Positions 41,659 to 50,358 of a DNA stretch of 64,000 bases are shown piece by piece. Position 1 is the first letter of the stretch, and the number at the start of each line of letters is the position of its first letter. This DNA is from Methylibium sp035476815. GTDB lineage: Bacteria; Pseudomonadota; Gammaproteobacteria; Burkholderiales; Burkholderiaceae_C. The notes under the pieces are model-generated. The model was not told where the DNA came from. It made no database searches and saw only the letters and a list, made by a program, of their open reading frames with translations. The stretch is taken from the NCBI GenBank assembly GCA_035476815.1, contig DATILD010000107.1, positions 1 through 64,000 of the forward strand, written 5' to 3'. The position numbers and the translations under genes are program-made.

Positions 41659-43364
41659 CGTGCGAGCTCTTCGGGGAAGTACTTGACCACGCAGTCCACC
41701 GGGTTCGGGGCCGCCTGGCCGAGGCCGCAGATCGACGCGTCTCGCATCACCTGCGACAGTTCCGCGAGCAGCGGCAGGTCCCACCGGTCACTCGCGATCA
41801 GTTCGTTGACCTTCTCGGTGCCGCTGCGGCAGGGCGTGCACTGGCCGCAGCTCTCGTGCTCGAAGAAGCGCATCAGGTTGCGCGCCACGTCGGTGACGCG
41901 GTCCTGGTCGGACAGCACCACCACCGCGGCCGAGCCGATGAAGCAGCCATGCGGCTGCAGCGTGTCGAAGTCGAGCGGGATGTCGGCCAGCCGCTCGGGC
42001 AGGATGCCGCCCGACGCACCACCCGGCAGGTAGGCATGGAGCCGGTGGCCGTCCTGCATGCCACCGCAGTACTCGTCGACCAGCTCGCGCAGCGTGATGC
42101 CGGCCGGCGCGAGGTGCACGCCCGGCTGCTTGACGCGGCCCGACACCGAGAACGAGCGCAGCCCCTTGCGGCCGTGGCGGCCGAAGCCGGCGAACCAGTC
42201 GCCGCCCTTCTCGAGGATGTCGCGCACCCAGTAGAGCGTCTCGAAGTTGTGCTCCAGCGTCGGCCGGCCGAACAGGCCGACCTGCGCCACATAGGGCGGG
42301 CGCAGCCGCGGCATGCCGCGCTTGCCTTCGATCGACTCGATCATCGCGGACTCTTCGCCGCAGATGTAGGCGCCGGCCCCGCGGCGCAGCTCGATGGTCG
42401 GCAGCTCGCGCATCGGCGGCGCTGCCTTCAGCGCCGCCAGCTCGCGCTCGAGGATCGCGCGGCAGCCGTGGTACTCGTCGCGCAGGTAGACGTAGATCGC
42501 GTCGACGCCGACCGCCCAGGCCGCGATCAGCATGCCCTCGAGGAAGCGGTGCGGGTCGCGCTCGAGGTAATGCCGGTCCTTGAAGGTGCCGGGCTCGCCC
42601 TCGTCGATGTTGACCGCCATCAGGCGCGGCGCCGCCTGGCCGCGCACGATGCGCCACTTGCGGCCGGCCGGGAAGCCCGCGCCGCCGAGGCCGCGCAGGC
42701 CCGAGGCCTCCATCGTCGCGATCACGCCCTCGACCTCGCGCTCGCCGGCCAGGCATTGGCGCAGCGTCGCGTAGCCGCCCTGTTCGCGGTAGGCCGCGAG
42801 GCCGGTGTAGGGCTCGGGCTCGTGGGTCGTGGCCTTCGCGGCGACGGCCGCCTGGACGGACTCGAGCGTCGCGTTCGGCACCGGGCGCTGGTGCACGGCC
42901 ACCGCCGGCGCCTGCTCGCAGCGGCCGATGCAGGGCGCGGCGACCACGCGCACCTCGGCGCCGAGGATCGCGGGCAGCTTGGCCAGCAGGTCCTGCGCGC
43001 CGGCCAGCTCGCAGGCGATGCCGTCGCACACGCGCACGGTCAGCGCCGCCGGCTCGGGCCACTGGCCGCCGGCGCCTTCGCGCACGACCTCGAAGTGGTG
43101 ATAGAAGCTCGCGACCTCGAACACCTCCACCTCCGACAGCCGCAGCAGCTGGGCCAGCGCGGCGAGGTGGTCGGTGCGGAGATGACCGTGGCGGTCGTTG
43201 ATCGCGTGCAGGTGCTCGATCAGCAAGTCCTTGCGCATCGGCTTTCCGGCGAGCAGTTCGCTCACCGCGCGCAGGGCCTGCGCATCCACCGGTCGTTCAC
43301 CGGAGTTGCGCGCCCTGCGCCCAGGTTCACGCAGAACCTGGATCGGGATCACTGGGGCATTCAT
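41655..43364 (-). CDS. Formate dehydrogenase beta subunit, NuoE-NuoF fusion
   Basis: The 569-residue product joins two Nuo-like modules. Residues ~1-165 are NuoE/FdsG-like with four Cys for a [2Fe-2S] cluster (VCDGIACELAG, APCIGRCEQAP). Residues ~190-569 are NuoF/FdsB-like with the FMN/NADH region RGLGGAGFPAGRKW, GAGAYICGEESAMIESIEG and the [4Fe-4S] ligands ESCGQCTPCRSGTEK ... SICGLG. It hands electrons to NAD+. The fused form with a ~950-residue alpha subunit resembles the two-subunit FDH1 of Methylobacterium, a tungsten enzyme. The ATG at 43364 is chosen from the MNAPVIPI start; a ribosome-binding site is weak. Confidence 0.93.
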   Translation of the reverse strand: MNAPVIPIQVLREPGRRARNSGERPVDAQALRAVSELLAGKPMRKDLLIEHLHAINDRHGHLRTDHLAALAQLLRLSEVEVFEVASFYHHFEVVREGAGGQWPEPAALTVRVCDGIACELAGAQDLLAKLPAILGAEVRVVAAPCIGRCEQAPAVAVHQRPVPNATLESVQAAVAAKATTHEPEPYTGLAAYREQGGYATLRQCLAGEREVEGVIATMEASGLRGLGGAGFPAGRKWRIVRGQAAPRLMAVNIDEGEPGTFKDRHYLERDPHRFLEGMLIAAWAVGVDAIYVYLRDEYHGCRAILERELAALKAAPPMRELPTIELRRGAGAYICGEESAMIESIEGKRGMPRLRPPYVAQVGLFGRPTLEHNFETLYWVRDILEKGGDWFAGFGRHGRKGLRSFSVSGRVKQPGVHLAPAGITLRELVDEYCGGMQDGHRLHAYLPGGASGGILPERLADIPLDFDTLQPHGCFIGSAAVVVLSDQDRVTDVARNLMRFFEHESCGQCTPCRSGTEKVNELIASDRWDLPLLAELSQVMRDASICGLGQAAPNPVDCVVKYFPEELAR

Positions 43365-43482
43365 GGATTGGCAAGGGGTTACATAGGCTGCGGGCTCATG
43401 CTCCAATAAACACATTAGCAGCCCGGCCGGCGCATTGAAAGATAGCGCCGGCCCTTGCGTTAGATATGTACGAGAAGTCCTA

Positions 43483-44565
43483 ATGATGCGCATCCAGATC
43501 ACGCCGCACTGGGGGGTTTCCCAGGACGCCGACAGCTCGGTCGACACCACCGAACTGCTGGTGCTGCTGGCCGCCATCCAGGAGAGCGGCGCGATCGCCC
43601 AGGCCGCGCGCAGCATGGGCCTGTCGTATCGGCATGCCTGGGGCCAGGTGAAACGCGCCGAGGAGCTGTTCGGCCATCCGCTGGTCGACGCCGGCCGCGG
43701 CCGCGGCTCGACGCTGACGCCGCTGGCCGAGAAGCTGATCTGGGCCGACAAGCGCATCGCGGCGCGGCTGTCGCCGCTGCTGAGCTCGCTGGCCTCGGAG
43801 CTCGAGCACGAGCTCGAGCGCACGCTGCCGCAGCGGCCGAGCGCGGTGTCGGCGCTGCGCCTGCACGCGAGCCATGGCTTCGCGGTCGCGGCGCTGGTCG
43901 AGCAGCTCGAGGCGGCGGCGCTGCCGGTCGAGCTGCGCTACCGCAACAGCCTGGAGTCGGTCTCGGCGCTGTCGCGCGGCGAATGCGACCTGGCGGGCTT
44001 CCACGTGCCGATCGGCGAATTCGCCGCGCCCGCGGCGCGCCGCTACCGCGAGTGGCTGCGCCCCGGCGAGCACAGCCTGATCCACCTGGCGGTGCGGGCC
44101 CAGGGCCTGTTCGTCGCCGCCGGCAACCCCAAGCGCATCCGCGGCCTGGCCGACCTGACGCGCCCCGACGTGCGCTTCGTCAACCGGCCCGAGGGCTCGG
44201 GCACGCGCATCCTGACCGAGCTGATGCTCGCCAAGCAGGGCATCACGCCGGCCGAGGTCAACGGCTACTCGACCGCCGAGTTCACCCATGCCGCGGTGGC
44301 CGCCTACATCGCCAGCGGCATGGCCGATGTCGGCGTCGGCGTGCAGACCGCGGCGCAGCGCTTCGGCCTGCCCTTCATGCCGCTGCTGCGCGAGCGCTAC
44401 TACTTCGCCGTGCCGACCAAGCTGCTGCGCGAGCCGACCATGCGCGACGCGCTGGCGCTGATGCAGTCGCCGAAATACCGCTCGTCGGTGGCCGCGCTGG
44501 TCGGCTACGAGGCCGGCGAAACCGGCAAGGTGGTCGCGGTGGACGACGCGCTGCCCGAGGGTTGA
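43483..44565 (+). CDS. ModE-like HTH regulator fused to a periplasmic-binding-protein-like domain
   Basis: The 360-residue product has an N-terminal winged helix of ModE/LysR type (LLAAIQESGAIAQAARSMGLSYRHAWGQVKRAEELFG) and a C-terminal substrate-binding-like domain (FRNRPEGSGTRILTELM-type stretch near 240, YSTAEFTHAAVAAYIASGMADVGVGVQTAA). Similar proteins exist as one-component sensors of molybdate, tungstate or metabolites. It diverges from the formate dehydrogenase genes by 118 bases, so it very likely controls them. ATGs at 43483 and 43486 are adjacent; either may be used. Confidence 0.85.
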   Translation: MMRIQITPHWGVSQDADSSVDTTELLVLLAAIQESGAIAQAARSMGLSYRHAWGQVKRAEELFGHPLVDAGRGRGSTLTPLAEKLIWADKRIAARLSPLLSSLASELEHELERTLPQRPSAVSALRLHASHGFAVAALVEQLEAAALPVELRYRNSLESVSALSRGECDLAGFHVPIGEFAAPAARRYREWLRPGEHSLIHLAVRAQGLFVAAGNPKRIRGLADLTRPDVRFVNRPEGSGTRILTELMLAKQGITPAEVNGYSTAEFTHAAVAAYIASGMADVGVGVQTAAQRFGLPFMPLLRERYYFAVPTKLLREPTMRDALALMQSPKYRSSVAALVGYEAGETGKVVAVDDALPEG

Positions 44566-44594
44566 GGGCCGGCGCTGCCGCCAGCGGGCGCGGC

Positions 44595-45104
44595 CTAGCG
44601 CAGCGACGGCGCGTCCGGCAGCTCGTTCGGGTTCGCCTCGCCCGGCGCCAGCGCGAAATGCGCCCGCAGCAGCGCATCGACCGCGTCGATGGCGTCGTTC
44701 AGCCCGTCCTCGAAGCGGCCGGCGCGGAACTGCGCGGCCATGCCGTCGGCGATGCCCTGCCACTGCTGCGGCGTCACGTGGCGGTTGAGCCCGCGGTCGG
44801 CGACGATCTCGATGCGGTGCTCGGCCAGCAGCAGATAGATCAGCACGCCGTTGTTGCGCTCGGTGTCCCAGACGCGCAGCTTGCCGAACAGCGTGACCGC
44901 GCGCTGCCGCGCCGTCAGGTCGCGCCACAGATAGCCCAGCGGCAGGCCGGCCTCGACGCAGACGCGGATCTCGCCGCTGTGCGCGCCCTCGCTGGCGCGC
45001 ACCTGGTCCTCGATGCGCTGCAACGCGGCCGGGCCGAGCGCGCGGCGCGTGTCGTCCTCGTCGAGCCAGCGGTGGCGCAGCAGGCGGGTGAGTTTCTCTA
45101 GCAT
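44595..45104 (-). CDS. TPM-domain protein
   Basis: The 169-residue product has a TPM-like domain (GEIRVCVEAGLPLGYLWRD, GVLIYLLLAEHRIEIVADRGL, GMAAQFRAGRFEDGLNDAIDAV). No membrane segment is strong. The ATG at 45104 overlaps the previous stop as TGATG. Together with the preceding YgcG-like gene and lemA it forms a three-gene run often seen in proteobacteria; the biochemical role is not established. Confidence 0.88.
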   Translation of the reverse strand: MLEKLTRLLRHRWLDEDDTRRALGPAALQRIEDQVRASEGAHSGEIRVCVEAGLPLGYLWRDLTARQRAVTLFGKLRVWDTERNNGVLIYLLLAEHRIEIVADRGLNRHVTPQQWQGIADGMAAQFRAGRFEDGLNDAIDAVDALLRAHFALAPGEANPNELPDAPSLR

Positions 45105-45991
45105 CACCAGTCTCCCGAGGCGCCACCGCCGCCGAAATCGCCGCCACCGCCGGACGAGAAGCCGCCGCCGTCACCGCCACCGCCGCCGCCGCCCCAACCG
45201 CCGCCGCCACCGCCGCCCCAGAGGATGGGCGGCACGCCGGAGCCGCGGCGCGCGGCCCCAACGCCCAGCACGCCCACCAGCAGCAGCGCCACCAGCGCCG
45301 CGATGCCACCGATCAGCAGGCTGGTGCTCAGCACCCACCCCAGCGTGCCGGCGCCGCCGGCCGTCACCAGCGAGCCGAGCTTGCGGCCCAGCACGCGGGT
45401 CAGCAGCGCGCCGGCCACCGGCACGGCGAGCAGGAAGAACAGCGCGAGGTCCTGCCAGTCGGTGCCCTGGCCGGCCTGCGGCCGCGGCTTCGGCGCGGGC
45501 AGCGCCTCGCCGCGGATGCGTGCCGAGAGCTGGTCGACCGCCGCGTTCAGGCCGCCGGCGAAGTCACCGGCCCTGAAGGCCGGCGTCAGCGCGCGGTCGA
45601 TGATCTGCTTGGCGGCGAGGTCGGGCACCGCGCCCTCCAGCGCCTTGGCGACCTCGATGCGGACCTTGCGGTCGTCCTTGGCCACCAGCAGGATCAGCCC
45701 GTCGCCGACCTCGCGGCGGCCGATCTTCCAGGTCTCGCCGACGCGCTGCGCGTAGGCCGCGATGTCCTCGGGCTGCGTGGTCGGCACGATCAGCACCACC
45801 AGCTGCGAGCCGGCCTCGCGTTCGAAGGCCGCCAGCTTGGCCTCCAGCGCGCTGGTCTGCGCGCGACTCAGCGTGCCGGTCTGGTCGATCACGCTGGCCG
45901 TGAGCACCGGCACCGCACGCAGCTCCTGCGCGCCGGCGCCGCCCGCCAGCACGGCGAACAGCAACGCGAGCAGCAGGCGCCAGCGGCGCAT
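45104..45991 (-). CDS. YgcG-like TPM-domain protein with glycine-rich C-terminus
   Basis: The 295-residue product has a signal peptide (MRRWRLLLALLFAVLAGGAGAQ), a TPM domain (VIDQTGTLSRAQTSALEAKL ... DDRKVRIEVAKALEGAVPD), two membrane segments around 180-245 and a tail of glycine runs with single Trp, Ser and Asp residues. The tail is typical for the YgcG family. GTG 45994 directly precedes the ATG at 45991. It is coupled to lemA upstream (7 bases) and the TPM gene downstream. Confidence 0.9.
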   Translation of the reverse strand: MRRWRLLLALLFAVLAGGAGAQELRAVPVLTASVIDQTGTLSRAQTSALEAKLAAFEREAGSQLVVLIVPTTQPEDIAAYAQRVGETWKIGRREVGDGLILLVAKDDRKVRIEVAKALEGAVPDLAAKQIIDRALTPAFRAGDFAGGLNAAVDQLSARIRGEALPAPKPRPQAGQGTDWQDLALFFLLAVPVAGALLTRVLGRKLGSLVTAGGAGTLGWVLSTSLLIGGIAALVALLLVGVLGVGAARRGSGVPPILWGGGGGGGWGGGGGGGDGGGFSSGGGGDFGGGGASGDW

Positions 45992-45998
45992 CACGTGC

Positions 45999-46604
45999 TC
46001 ACTTCGACGCCGGCTTCTCGAAGCTGACCGCCGGCGGCGCGGCGATCTGCGCCTCGTTGGTCACGGTGAAGTTGGGCTTGGGTGCGTAGCTGAAGATCAT
46101 CGCGGTCAGGTTGCTCGGGAAGCTGCGCGCCAGCACGTTGTAATCCTGCACCGCCTTCACGTAGCGACCGCGCGCGACGGTGATGCGGTTCTCGGTGCCC
46201 TCGAGCTGCACCCGCAGGTCCTGGAAGCCCTGGTTGGCCTTCAGGTTGGGGTAGTTCTCGGTGACGACCAGCAGCCGGCTCAACGCGCCGCTCAACTCGC
46301 CCTGCGCGGCCTGGAACTTCTGGAACGCCTCGGGGTTGTTGACCAGCTCCGGCGTGGCCTGGATGCTGGTGGCCTTGGCGCGCGCCTCGACCACCTTGGT
46401 CAGCGTCTCCTGCTCGAAATTGGCCTCGCCCTTCACCGTGGCGACGATGTTGGGGATCAGGTCGGCGCGGCGCTGGTACTGGTTCAGCACCTCGGACCAG
46501 GCGCTCTTGGTCGCCTCGTCGAGGCGCTGGAAGTCGTTGTAGCCGCAGCCGCCGAGCGCCAGCGTGGCCAGCAGGGTCAGGGCGGTGAGGAAGCGTCGGA
46601 ACAT
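45999..46604 (-). CDS. lemA: LemA-family lipoprotein
   Basis: The 201-residue product has a lipobox (LALGGCGYNDFQ) and the LemA signature QYQRRADLIPNIVATVKGEANFEQETLTKVVEARA, followed by NYPNLKANQGFQDLRVQLEGTENRI. LemA proteins are helical bundles, usually membrane-attached, of unclear function. AAAGGA precedes the ATG at 46604. It is the first gene of the lemA-ygcG-TPM run. Confidence 0.95.
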   Translation of the reverse strand: MFRRFLTALTLLATLALGGCGYNDFQRLDEATKSAWSEVLNQYQRRADLIPNIVATVKGEANFEQETLTKVVEARAKATSIQATPELVNNPEAFQKFQAAQGELSGALSRLLVVTENYPNLKANQGFQDLRVQLEGTENRITVARGRYVKAVQDYNVLARSFPSNLTAMIFSYAPKPNFTVTNEAQIAAPPAVSFEKPASK

Positions 46605-46732
46605 GGCGTGTCCTTTCTGGGGGCAACGAGGGGCAGACGGCCGGGGTGTCGGCGGCGCACCGGTAGGTGCTGCCGATCGCGGCGCTTTCAAGCGGCGCTT
46701 GTCGGCCGGCCGCGCTTAGCATCCTAACGACC

Positions 46733-47521
46733 ATGCCCTTCGACGCGATCGATCCGACCACCGCCTTGCAGGCCGCCTCGCGCGCCATGCCGAATCCGGC
46801 CGGGCCGCCGCACCTGGTCGTGGCCGGCGCCGGCGGCCCGCTCGGCCGTGCGGTGCTGAAGGAGGCGCTGGGCCGCGGCCGCTTTGCCAGCGTCGGCGTG
46901 CTGACGCGCGCGCCGCTGCAGGCCGGGCTGCGCAAGCTGCGCGCCCTGCGCTACGCCGACGATGCGCCGCTGCCGGCCAGCGACGTCGCGGTGATCGTGT
47001 TCGACCGCGGACGCGACCACTACGGCCGCGACGCGGCCTACCACCTGCCCGAGCCCGAGAGCCTGCCGGCGCTGGCGCGGCGCCTGCGCGCGAGCGGCGT
47101 GCACACGCTCGCGGTCGTCTGCCCGATCGCGCCGTCGCTGCTGCCACAGGCGCTCCAGCACGGCCTGGCCACGCTCGACGAACAGGCGGTCGCGGCGCTG
47201 GGCTTCGAGCGGCTGCTGTTCGTGCGGCCGACGCAGGACGCCGCCGCGATGGCCCTCACGAGCTGGCCGCAGCGGCTGGCGCGCTGGATGCTCTCGCAGC
47301 TGCGCTACATGATCCCGCAGCAGGAGCGGCCGCTGCGCGCCGAGTCGGTCGCGCACTTCGTGTTCGAGGTGCTGCAGCAGTGGCGCGAGGCCGCGCCGGG
47401 CACGCGCGTGGCCGGTGCGCCGCTGCTGTGGGCCGCGGCGCAGAAGGCCGGGCCGCAGCCGGTGGTGCGGCGCTGGCTGCACGGCGAGGCGGCCGCAGAC
47501 GGACATGCAGCCGATCGATAG
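46733..47521 (+). CDS. NAD(P)-binding Rossmann-fold protein
   Basis: The 262-residue product has the dinucleotide-binding start HLVVAGAGGPLGRAVLKEAL and an extended-SDR-like layout resembling HTATIP2/NAD(P)H-binding proteins (LLFVRPTQDAAAM, WMLSQLRYMIPQQERPLRAESVA). Substrate unknown. The ATG at 46733 lies 128 bases from divergent lemA. It converges with the transglycosylase gene, with a palindromic repeat between them. Confidence 0.8.
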   Translation: MPFDAIDPTTALQAASRAMPNPAGPPHLVVAGAGGPLGRAVLKEALGRGRFASVGVLTRAPLQAGLRKLRALRYADDAPLPASDVAVIVFDRGRDHYGRDAAYHLPEPESLPALARRLRASGVHTLAVVCPIAPSLLPQALQHGLATLDEQAVAALGFERLLFVRPTQDAAAMALTSWPQRLARWMLSQLRYMIPQQERPLRAESVAHFVFEVLQQWREAAPGTRVAGAPLLWAAAQKAGPQPVVRRWLHGEAAADGHAADR

Positions 47522-47523
47522 GA

Positions 47524-47591
47524 CCCGTTCGGGCTGAGCCTGTCGAAGCCGGTTCGTGGCGCGGCCCTTCGACAAGCTCAGGGCGAACGGG
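47524..47591. repeat. Palindromic CTTCGACAAGCTCAG repeat between convergent genes
   Basis: Two 25-base arms (47524-47548 and 47567-47591) are complementary at 22 of 25 positions. Each ends in the CTTCGACA half of the dispersed repeat. The structure sits between two converging genes, where it may end transcription from both sides. It also supplies the stop codon of the minus-strand gene at 47578. Confidence 0.75.
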
Positions 47592-48921
47592 CTGGGTGGT
47601 GAGGCCGGTCACCTGACGCGGCGCGCGGCGCGGGCGGCACCCAGCCGCCGCGCAGCGCTTCGAGTTGCTCGGCCCGCCGCTCGGCCGACAGCGGGCCGCG
47701 CAGGCTGCCCAGCACCCAGCCGACGCGCTCGGTGTCGACGCGCCGCTCGCCCGGCACGAGCGGCTCGCGCAGCAGGCTGGCGAGCCAGGCCGCCTCCAGC
47801 GGCGTCAGCCGCGCGGCCGGCTTGCGCAGGTAGTGGCGCGCGGCCGCCTCGGCGCCGCACACGCCCTCGCCCCAGGGCGCGACCTGCAGGTAGAGCTGCA
47901 GGATGCGGCCCTTGCCGAGCGTGCGCTCCATCTCCACCGCGTACAGCAGCTCGCGCAGCTTGCGCACCGCCGAGCGCTCGTCGCCGGTGTAGACCAGCTT
48001 GGCGAGCTGCTGCGTCAGCGTGCTGGCGCCCTGCACCCGCTCGGGCCGCGCACCGGCCGACGGCTGGTTGGCCGACCAGGCGGCGAGCAGTTGCGCGAGG
48101 TCGTAGCCGGCATGCTCGGCATAGCGCTGGTCCTCGGCCGCGACCACCGCGCGTGGCAGCCAGCCGACCACGCGCTCGGCACCCTGCACCGGGTCGGACG
48201 CGCAGGCCATCGCCGGCTCGGCGTTGAGCAGCGCCTCGGTGCCCAGGCCGTCGACCTCGAAGCCCGTGATGCGCGGCTGCACGACGAAGCGGCGCGCCGG
48301 CAGCGCGAGGCTGAGCTTGGCGGCGATGCGCCCGCCGATGCGCGCGCGCTGCAGCTCCGGGATCGCGTCGGCGCCGAACACGGCATAGGCGTCGGCCAGC
48401 GCCGTGTCGGCCAGCTCGGCGTCGATCGCGAGGCCGGTGCTGGTGAGCCTGGCGCGCCACTTCAGCGGCAGCGCCCGCGCGCCCTCGCCCAGCGTCAGCG
48501 TGCCGGTGTAGCGGTCCTGCGCCGGGCGCTGCAGTTGCAGCTCGGCGCGCGGCAGCAGCAGCGGCACCGGGCCCAACGCGTCGACGGGCAGCACGCAGGG
48601 GGCGCAGTGGCCGGCGAGGCGGTCCGGCGCGACGCGCCGCCAGGTCCAGCGGCCCAGCGGCGTGGCGGTGCTGCGGCCGTCGAGCAGCGCCAGGCCCAGC
48701 GGGTGGGTCGCGACGCGCAGCAGCGCCGGCACGCTGACCTGCTTCGTGATCCGCAGCCCCGGTGGGCCGAGTCGCAGCGTCAGCGACCACTCGCCCGGCT
48801 GCGGCGCGAGCGCCTGCAGTGCGGCCGCGAGCAGCGCCACGGCCAGCAGCCCCAGCGCCACCAGCGAGCCCAGCGCGAACAGGGCCCAGCGCGGCACGCG
48901 CGGGCGCAGGAAGGTCTTCAT
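47578..48921 (-). CDS. GT51 peptidoglycan glycosyltransferase (monofunctional, extended) in the exosortase operon
   Basis: The 447-residue product has an N-terminal membrane helix (ALFALGSLVALGLLAVALLAAAL), a ~190-residue domain I do not recognise, and a GT51 module with AAEDQRYAEHAGYDLAQL, GASTLTQQLAKLVYTG, RKLRELLYAVEMERTLGKGRILQLYLQV and AARHYLRKPAARLTPLEAAWLASLL. That fold polymerises glycan strands from lipid II. It is far longer than MtgA because of the middle domain, and has no transpeptidase. Its start overlaps the stop of the EpsI-like gene (ATGA). The last residues are encoded by a dispersed repeat. Confidence 0.87.
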   Translation of the reverse strand: MKTFLRPRVPRWALFALGSLVALGLLAVALLAAALQALAPQPGEWSLTLRLGPPGLRITKQVSVPALLRVATHPLGLALLDGRSTATPLGRWTWRRVAPDRLAGHCAPCVLPVDALGPVPLLLPRAELQLQRPAQDRYTGTLTLGEGARALPLKWRARLTSTGLAIDAELADTALADAYAVFGADAIPELQRARIGGRIAAKLSLALPARRFVVQPRITGFEVDGLGTEALLNAEPAMACASDPVQGAERVVGWLPRAVVAAEDQRYAEHAGYDLAQLLAAWSANQPSAGARPERVQGASTLTQQLAKLVYTGDERSAVRKLRELLYAVEMERTLGKGRILQLYLQVAPWGEGVCGAEAAARHYLRKPAARLTPLEAAWLASLLREPLVPGERRVDTERVGWVLGSLRGPLSAERRAEQLEALRGGWVPPAPRAASGDRPHHPARSP

Positions 48922-49526
48922 TGCGGAGCTCCGTTGTCGATGACGGCCACGGTCGTGACCGCCTGCCAGGGGCCGTTCGAACGGCCCAGTGCCGCGGCCC
49001 AGAACCAGGCCGAGGTGTCGGTGTAGGCGAGGCCCTGCGCGTCCGCGATGCGCTCGCACACGCGCAGCCGCTGCGTGCCGCGGCGGGCCTCGAAGCAGCG
49101 CCACAGCCGCTGCTGCGCGTCGCGCTCCAGCCGCGCCGCGGCGATGCCGTAGCCGAGGCCGCGGTAGCAGTCGGCCGCGGGATGCAGCATGCGTGTCGGG
49201 CGCCGCACCTCGCGCAGCACCAGCAGCCGCTCGCCGTCGCTGAAGCGGCCGATCGCGCCGGGGAAGGCGTTCGCGAAGCGCTGCTCGACCGGGCTCAGCG
49301 CCAGCGGGCGCAGCAGGCGGCCGTCGAACTCGCGCGGCCATTCGACGGCGCGCGACGAATCGCTCGCCGCCGGCGCGGCCTGCAGCAGCGGCGCCAGCGC
49401 GCAAGCCGCGAGCAGCATCGCGAAGCCTGCCAGCGCGAAGCCGCCGAGCGCCTCGGCGCGGCGCCACAGCGCGCCGGTCCAGCGCGCCAGCAGCCCATGA
49501 GGCCGGCACTCAATGACGGTCTGCAT
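48918..49526 (-). CDS. EpsI-like exosortase-associated protein
   Basis: The 202-residue product has one N-terminal membrane helix (GGFALAGFAMLLAACALAPLL) and a periplasmic domain with HPAADCYRGLGYGI and SAWFWAAALGRSNGPWQAVTTVAVI. These resemble the H-x-x-x-x-C and C-terminal stretches of EpsI-type proteins that accompany exosortases. GGGAGG is spaced for the ATG at 49526, inside the end of the exosortase gene (16-base overlap). It is coupled to the GT51 gene downstream. Confidence 0.72.
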   Translation of the reverse strand: MQTVIECRPHGLLARWTGALWRRAEALGGFALAGFAMLLAACALAPLLQAAPAASDSSRAVEWPREFDGRLLRPLALSPVEQRFANAFPGAIGRFSDGERLLVLREVRRPTRMLHPAADCYRGLGYGIAAARLERDAQQRLWRCFEARRGTQRLRVCERIADAQGLAYTDTSAWFWAAALGRSNGPWQAVTTVAVIDNGAPQ

Positions 49527-50343
49527 GCGCATCCTCCCGCGTCGTCCACCACAGCACCGCGCCGCACACCGCGGCCAGCACCGCCAGGCCGATCGCCTGG
49601 TGCGCCACTTCACCGAGCCCCTGCGGCCGCGACGCCAGCGCCACCAGCACGGTGTTGCGCACGACGTTGCCGGCCAGCACCATCAGCCCGACCGCCGGCA
49701 GCCGGCGCAGCAGCGCGCCATCACGCAGCCCGACCCAGGCCGCCGCCGCGCAGGCGCAGAAGTAGCCGAGCCACACCAGTTGCACGCCCGAGCAGGGCGC
49801 GTCGACGATCACCAGCCGGCCCTGCACCGTCATCGCCGCGCCGCTGCGCGCGGCCTCCAGGCCGGCGAGCTGCAGGCCCCAGGTGCTGAGCTGCGCCGTC
49901 AGCAGCCGCAGCGGGTAGCCGGCATAGAACTGCAGCGACGCGAGCAGCGGCAGCGCCAGCAGCGCCAGGCCGGCCAGCGGCAGCCGCGGCGCGGCGTCGG
50001 GCAGCCAGGCCGCGAACGCGAGGCCCAGTGCCGCGGCGGCGAGCACCGCCGCGGCGAGCGGCGGCAGCGCCCACAGCGCAAGCGTCGCGGCAACCGTCAT
50101 CGCCGCACTGGCCGCCAGCCAGCCGGGCCGCGGCGCCTCGCGCAGCCGCGCGGCCCAGCGCCCCAGCACGAGCAGCGCCATCGCCAGCGCCGCCAGGCCG
50201 AGCGGATCGTCCGAGCCGTCGAGCATGCGCCCGGCCGCCCAGCGCCCATGCGGCCACAGCGCGGCGGCCTGCAGCGCCAGCCAGGCCGGCGCGGGCCAAG
50301 CGGCCAGGCCGCGCGGGCCGCCGAGACTCAGCGTCTGTTGCAT
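49510..50343 (-). CDS. Exosortase (archaeosortase/exosortase family transpeptidase)
   Basis: The 277-residue product has about eight membrane segments and the catalytic triad of exosortases: Cys184 in DAPCSGVQLVW, Arg229 in GNVVRNTVLV and His248 in EVAHQAIGL. Such enzymes cut PEP-CTERM-type sorting signals at the cell envelope. It is one of the short, dedicated forms rather than the long EpsH type. It lies 15 bases after the VIT-VWA gene, its probable sole substrate here. Confidence 0.9.
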   Translation of the reverse strand: MQQTLSLGGPRGLAAWPAPAWLALQAAALWPHGRWAAGRMLDGSDDPLGLAALAMALLVLGRWAARLREAPRPGWLAASAAMTVAATLALWALPPLAAAVLAAAALGLAFAAWLPDAAPRLPLAGLALLALPLLASLQFYAGYPLRLLTAQLSTWGLQLAGLEAARSGAAMTVQGRLVIVDAPCSGVQLVWLGYFCACAAAAWVGLRDGALLRRLPAVGLMVLAGNVVRNTVLVALASRPQGLGEVAHQAIGLAVLAAVCGAVLWWTTREDAHADRH

Positions 50344-50358
50344 CGCCGGTCTCCCGCT

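Noticed and set aside
39049..42033. Very long open frame (about 990 codons) on the plus strand opposite the formate dehydrogenase alpha gene
   Set aside because: Its peptide is a low-complexity Arg/Ala/Gly/Val/Leu string, as expected when a GC-rich gene is read on the other strand. The minus-strand gene has full domain homology.
43365..43482. Possible ModE box between the formate dehydrogenase genes and the regulator
   Set aside because: CGTTAGATATGTACG resembles half of a ModE site, but no symmetrical partner is present.
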